Source of the DNA: CAZGVW01 sp964529265
Lineage (GTDB): Bacteria > Planctomycetota > Phycisphaerae > Phycisphaerales > UBA1924
Assembly (NCBI GenBank): GCA_964529265.1
Contig: CAZGVW010000187.1
Coordinates: 1 to 8,755 of the forward strand
Length of the DNA: 8,755 nt
Reading direction: 5' to 3'
Shown here: positions 6,250 to 8,755 of the stretch, in pieces
Numbering within the stretch: the first letter of the stretch is position 1
Layout: every line of letters starts with the position of its first letter
The notes under the pieces: generated by a model
The model's input: the letters and a program-made list of their open reading frames with translations, nothing else
What the model was told of the DNA's origin: nothing
The model's database searches: none
Position numbers and translations under genes: made by a program

Positions 6250-6530
6250 ACCGTCCCGATCGTGCGGCCGATACCGTAGCCGATGAAGAACGCGTAGGCC
6301 GCCCCGATGAACGCGCCCACCCAGCTCACGGAATAGCCGGGCAGATAGACGCCCAGCAGTCCCAGATGCGGGCCTGGATCCGGTCCCCCCTTCACCACCA
6401 GGATGACGGTGGCCAGGAACAGCGCGAGCGCGGCGAGAAAGCCAATCGCGAGCCCCCATCCTTGCTCGCTGATGCGCTGAAACGCGCGATGAACGGCCTG
6501 GCGTTCCCGGGTGGACAAGTCGTCAGTCAT
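6231..6530 (-). CDS. Small two-helix membrane protein, holin-like family, paralogue A
   Basis: A 99-aa protein with a charged N-terminus (1-23) and two or three hydrophobic segments (about 25-46 and 68-95), joined by the motif LGLLGVYLPGYSVSWVGAFI (56-75). This LLG-x-Y-x-x-GY-x-V-S-W-x-G-A-x-I-G pattern is, from memory, that of small membrane proteins automatically labelled bacteriophage holin, widespread on bacterial and archaeal chromosomes without any phage nearby. No phage gene is in this window, so a lytic role is not supported. The gene begins 9 bp after its homologue ends, without its own clear ribosome binding site, so translational coupling is likely. Its last 19 bases overlap the 3' end of the convergent 519-aa membrane protein gene. 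Confidence 0.78.
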   Translation of the reverse strand: MTDDLSTRERQAVHRAFQRISEQGWGLAIGFLAALALFLATVILVVKGGPDPGPHLGLLGVYLPGYSVSWVGAFIGAAYAFFIGYGIGRTIGTVYNRLV

Positions 6531-6539
6531 GGCGGCAGG

Positions 6540-6902
6540 TCAGATATGGTCGAGGAAGTTCCGCGTCTGGTCGAGATCGCGACGCGCACGCACGCCCAGC
6601 AGCCAGACCCCGACGGTGAAGTTGTGCACGAAACCGAGCAGCCAGCCGGCGATGAAACCGGTGCCGAACGCCCAGCCGGCACCGATCAACGCGCCCCGCC
6701 AACTCACTTCGTACCCGTAGAAATACTGGCCAAGGAGCCCAATCGGCAGGCCGTCGATCGGGAGCACCACGTGGAAGGCCGTCACGGCGAGCACCGCCAC
6801 GGCTGCGGTCAGGCCGACCGCGATTCCCAAGGCGCGCTTGTGGGCGCGCGGAAACAGAGGCTCGAAGGCCACGTCCGGTGACGGCCCGGCCGGTTCATCC
6901 AT
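6540..6902 (-). CDS. Small two-helix membrane protein, holin-like family, paralogue B
   Basis: A 120-aa protein homologous to the gene just downstream: across residues 54-94 (starting IGLLGQYFYGYEVSWRGALI) I count 22 identities in 41 aligned positions with no gap. Hydrophobic segments lie near 24-47 and 68-93. Unlike its partner it has a longer tail (95-120) with a third weakly hydrophobic stretch and a charged end (RARRDLDQTRNFLDH), which may face the cytoplasm. The frame is open to 7028, but the ATG at 6902 has GGAG 7 nt upstream and the upstream translation looks non-coding. It is first of a two-gene operon. Function unknown; two similar but distinct subunits suggest a hetero-oligomeric membrane assembly. 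Confidence 0.78.
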   Translation of the reverse strand: MDEPAGPSPDVAFEPLFPRAHKRALGIAVGLTAAVAVLAVTAFHVVLPIDGLPIGLLGQYFYGYEVSWRGALIGAGWAFGTGFIAGWLLGFVHNFTVGVWLLGVRARRDLDQTRNFLDHI

Positions 6903-6909
6903 CAGGCGG

Positions 6910-6913
6910 CTCC
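6910..6913 (-). promoter_or_regulatory. Ribosome binding site of holin-like paralogue B
   Basis: GGAG on the minus strand ends 7 nt before the ATG at 6902, supporting that start over an ATG at 7028 that would add 42 residues. Confidence 0.45.
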
Positions 6914-7075
6914 GGCCCGATGCCTGGACCGGCAGAACGTGCAGCACGGGCTCTTGCGAGCGGAAGGGTCCAACTGAGCGGCATAGGGAGCCAAGCGTAT
7001 CGCCGAGTCTCGCCGGACAGTCTAGCACGCACGCGCGGCCCGGCGCTCAGCGATGGCCGCTGTCGCTGCTGCCGA

Positions 7076-7081
7076 TATGAT
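7076..7081 (+). promoter_or_regulatory. Possible -10 element upstream of the YdjM-like gene
   Basis: TATGAT matches five of six bases of the -10 consensus, but no -35 is visible at 16-18 bp. Transcription from it would begin about 8 nt before the GTG, leaving an almost leaderless message. The rest of the divergent gap 6903-7095 shows nothing I can name. Confidence 0.2.
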
Positions 7082-7095
7082 GGACGGGAACCATC

Positions 7096-7746
7096 GTGCC
7101 TTCACCGATTGCCCATGGACTGGCTGGCCTTGCCCTGACGGGCGTGGCGCAGTACGTCCGCCTGGTGGCAGGCCAGCCTTCGCCGCTGTCACGCGCCGGC
7201 AAGCCGCTGCCGTGGACCCTTTTGGCTGCCGCCCTGATGTGTGCGGCGTGCCTGCCCGATCTCGATTTTGTCCCCGGGATTCTGATCGGGCGCCCGGACT
7301 GGCTCCATCGCGGTCCCTCTCACAGCCTGCTCGGCGCAGCCGTCTTCGGCGCGATGGCCGCTGCCCTCGCCCGTGCCGCTTGCGTGCGTGAGCCCGCGGT
7401 GTTCGGCCTCCTCATCGGCGTGGCCTATGCGAGCCACGTGTTCCTGGACACGTTCAGTCCGGATCCGCTGCGGATTACCGGCGTGCCGGCGTTCTGGCCC
7501 CTGACCGACACGCCCGTCGTCGTGCCGTCGTCAATCTTCTTGGAGATCCGCCGCGATCCGCGGGCCGGGGGGTTCTTCGCGAGTCTGTGGCTGCCCCACA
7601 ATCTCCAGGCCGTCCTGCGCGAAATGCTGATCATGGGGACGGTCCTCGCCCTGAGCCGCCTGGCCGTCCGGGCCCGCTCGGGCCCGCCCAGCCGTGAGGC
7701 AGGCGTTCGGGCACGCCTGGGCCGCGAAGTCGACTCCCAGTCCTGA
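7096..7746 (+). CDS. YdjM-like membrane-bound metal-dependent hydrolase (LexA-binding inner-membrane hydrolase family)
   Basis: A 216-aa inner-membrane protein of the PF04307-type family, putative metal-dependent hydrolases of undefined substrate. The signature residues are all present: PSPIAHGLAG at the N-terminus (His7), CLPDLDF (Asp55 and Asp57), HRGPSHSLLG (71-80, His71 and His76) and SHVFLDTFSPDPLRI (113-127, His114 and Asp118). The hydrophobic segments they lie on or beside fall near 40-53, 79-94, 101-118 and 174-190. The start is a GTG at 7096: the family begins with M-P-S-P-x-A-H, which this start reproduces exactly, and there is no closer ATG in frame. A GGGA stretch lies 6-10 nt upstream. 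The C-terminal 25 residues are basic and poorly conserved in appearance. Sixteen bases later begins a DUF218 gene, so the two probably form one operon. Confidence 0.9.
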   Translation: MPSPIAHGLAGLALTGVAQYVRLVAGQPSPLSRAGKPLPWTLLAAALMCAACLPDLDFVPGILIGRPDWLHRGPSHSLLGAAVFGAMAAALARAACVREPAVFGLLIGVAYASHVFLDTFSPDPLRITGVPAFWPLTDTPVVVPSSIFLEIRRDPRAGGFFASLWLPHNLQAVLREMLIMGTVLALSRLAVRARSGPPSREAGVRARLGREVDSQS

Positions 7747-7762
7747 CACGGGCCCATTGCTC

Positions 7763-8443
7763 ATGTCCCTGCTGAAGGCCATCGGCCCACCCGGGTCGGT
7801 GGGATTTCTGATCTTCGCGATCGCCGCAGGACTGACCACCAGTTATGTGTGGCCGAAACACCGGCGTCTTGGGCAGGCGTGGCTGGTCGCGGTGCTTGGC
7901 GGCTATCTCCTGCTGAGCTGGCCGCCTGCCGCGCGTTGGATTGTCGACAGCCTGCCGGCGCCTGTCGGTGCCGTCGTCGGTTCCCGGGACGAGCTCGAGA
8001 CCCTCATCGTGTTCGACGGCGACAATCGGCGCGGCCGCGTGCGGACCCTCGAACAGGCAGCCGCGACCACCGGGGCGCGAACCATTCACGTCCTGGGCAG
8101 CCGACTGATCCTCCGGGAGATGAACGACGCGTTGCGCCAGCGGATTACGCATCATCCCGCCGCCAATACTCGTGAACAGGTCGCCTGGGTTCGGCGATGG
8201 ACGAGCGGAGTCGAGCGGGGCCGAACCACCATTCTGGTCTCACGCCTCCAGGCGCCACGGGTGGAGCGCCTGGTGTCCGCAGCCGATCTCATGGCCGGCG
8301 TGATCGCATCGCCCCTCGACGCTGAACTCCCCACGTCCGGTGTCTGGCGGCTGGTACCGAGCTACTCGGCGCTCTCCACCAGCCGGGACGCTCTCTATGA
8401 GCATGCCGCGCTCATCTATTACAGATGGCGCGGATGGATCTGA
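7763..8443 (+). CDS. Divergent DUF218 (YdcF/SanA/ElyC-like) membrane protein
   Basis: A 226-aa protein with two N-terminal hydrophobic helices (about 11-30 and 38-53) and a soluble domain fitting the DUF218 family, whose members are linked to envelope and peptidoglycan or carrier-lipid homeostasis but lack a firm reaction. Matches to the family plan are NTREQV (135-140), the strand and loop ILVSRLQAPR (157-166), and the C-terminal block from VPSYSALSTS (198-207) to ALYEHAALIYYRWRGW (210-225), typical of YdcF-like proteins. The usual glycine-rich VVLGGG loop is replaced by LIVFDGDNRRGRVR (81-94), so nucleotide or phosphate binding may be altered. The start is the ATG at 7763, giving a 16-bp gap after the upstream gene; an in-frame start at 7694 would overlap that gene by 53 bp and add a hydrophilic leader before the first helix. 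The gene ends before a large hairpin. Confidence 0.8.
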   Translation: MSLLKAIGPPGSVGFLIFAIAAGLTTSYVWPKHRRLGQAWLVAVLGGYLLLSWPPAARWIVDSLPAPVGAVVGSRDELETLIVFDGDNRRGRVRTLEQAAATTGARTIHVLGSRLILREMNDALRQRITHHPAANTREQVAWVRRWTSGVERGRTTILVSRLQAPRVERLVSAADLMAGVIASPLDAELPTSGVWRLVPSYSALSTSRDALYEHAALIYYRWRGWI

Positions 8444-8467
8444 TGGATCCGACGCGCCGTACAGCAG

Positions 8468-8510
8468 TCAGGGCTCCGGCCCGGGGCGACGCCCCGAACC
8501 GGAACCCTGA
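8468..8510. terminator. Two-tier hairpin between convergent genes, probable bidirectional terminator
   Basis: The outer arms TCAGGGCTCCGG (8468-8479) and CCGGAACCCTGA (8499-8510) pair with a single mismatch. Inside, CGGGGC (8482-8487) and GCCCCG (8491-8496) pair perfectly around a 3-base GAC loop. The structure sits 25 bp after the DUF218 stop and 26 bp beyond the stop of the convergent PEP-CTERM gene. Neither side has a run of Ts, so it is not a classical intrinsic terminator; it may work with Rho or protect 3' ends in both directions. Confidence 0.65.
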
Positions 8511-8535
8511 GAATCGAGAGAAGAGGACCGCGCGG

Positions 8536-8755
8536 CTAAGCGCGAGGACCCGACTTCTTGAAGCGCCGTCGCGCCGCGCCGGCCAATCCGAGGAGGCCCG
8601 TGCCAAGGAGAAGCATGGAGCCAGGTTCAGGCACGATCGACACGTTCTGGATGTCGGTGCTGCTCGCCAAGTAGGGGCTGCCGCTTCCGCTCGGGTTGAA
8701 GCCGATGGTGGAGCCGAACAACTCGAAGGAGGTGTCCGCCGCGAGGCCCAGCGCC
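8536..8755 (-). CDS. PEP-CTERM sorting-domain protein, C-terminal part only
   Basis: Seventy-two codons are visible before the TAG at 8538-8536 and the frame is still open at the window edge, so the N-terminus (with an expected signal peptide) is missing. The end is a textbook PEP-CTERM tail: VPEPGSMLLLGTG (the PEP motif and start of the helix), LLGLAGAA and then the basic cluster RRRFKK followed by a short SGPRA end. In this system an exosortase (EpsH/XrtA type) cuts at the tail and the protein is delivered to the outer envelope or exopolysaccharide. The residues before it, rich in Gly, Ser, Thr and Phe (for example FGSTIGFNPSGSGSP), look like the end of a beta-rich secreted domain. A TTG at 8721 could be mistaken for a start, but the frame and protein logic continue beyond it. 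No exosortase is in view. Confidence 0.93.
   Translation of the reverse strand, partial: ALGLAADTSFELFGSTIGFNPSGSGSPYLASSTDIQNVSIVPEPGSMLLLGTGLLGLAGAARRRFKKSGPRA

Noticed and set aside
6093..6881. 262-codon open frame on the plus strand
   Set aside because: Covers the two holin-like genes in antisense and the end of the membrane protein gene; hydrophilic, repetitive composition, no motif.
6231..6902. Prophage lysis cassette
   Set aside because: Only a holin-like resemblance exists; no endolysin, spanin, structural or integrase gene is nearby.
8536..8721. Complete 61-aa gene starting at a TTG
   Set aside because: The frame is open to the window edge, and PEP-CTERM tails end much longer secreted proteins, so this is the end of a truncated gene.
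1..8755. CRISPR array, tRNA or rRNA gene, insertion sequence
   Set aside because: No regularly spaced repeats, no recognisable tRNA or rRNA blocks, and no transposase-like protein in any plausible frame.

Overview
The window is GC-rich bacterial chromosome, densely packed and with strong G/C third-position bias, which leaves long open antisense frames that are not genes. A PEP-CTERM sorting tail at the right edge implies an exosortase-bearing, exopolysaccharide-producing, diderm-type bacterium. Together with the DUF2061-APS kinase and sulfotransferase content, this would suit an environmental lineage such as Acidobacteriota (Vicinamibacteria-like). That placement is inference; no marker gene is present.

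Left block (1-4421, all on the minus strand, read right to left): a 63-aa membrane protein, a membrane-anchored SULT-type sulfotransferase, a DUF2061-APS kinase fusion (PAPS synthesis at the membrane), a second sulfotransferase of the Sulfotransfer_3/heparan-type class, and a multi-pass GT39/GT83-like glycosyltransferase that runs off the left edge. Gaps are short (44-51 bp), so this looks like one operon. The reading is a sulfation module: the kinase makes the sulfate donor PAPS, two different sulfotransferases use it, and the glycosyltransferase probably builds or modifies the lipid-linked or surface glycan that is sulfated. No ATP sulfurylase (cysD/cysN or sat) is in view.

Middle block (4422-6902): a 268-bp divergent intergenic region holds nested palindromes and a possible promoter. 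A plus-strand gene follows for a second polytopic glycosyltransferase-like membrane protein (519 aa). Its 3' end overlaps by 19 bp the end of a convergent minus-strand pair of small, mutually homologous membrane proteins resembling the so-called bacteriophage-holin family.

Right block (6903-8755): a short divergent intergenic region, then a plus-strand pair encoding a YdjM/LexA-binding-type membrane metal-dependent hydrolase and a divergent DUF218 (YdcF/SanA-like) membrane protein. A large two-tier hairpin separates these from the convergent 3' end of a PEP-CTERM protein gene whose start lies beyond the right edge.

The most notable content is the compact sulfation operon with the membrane-tethered APS kinase.
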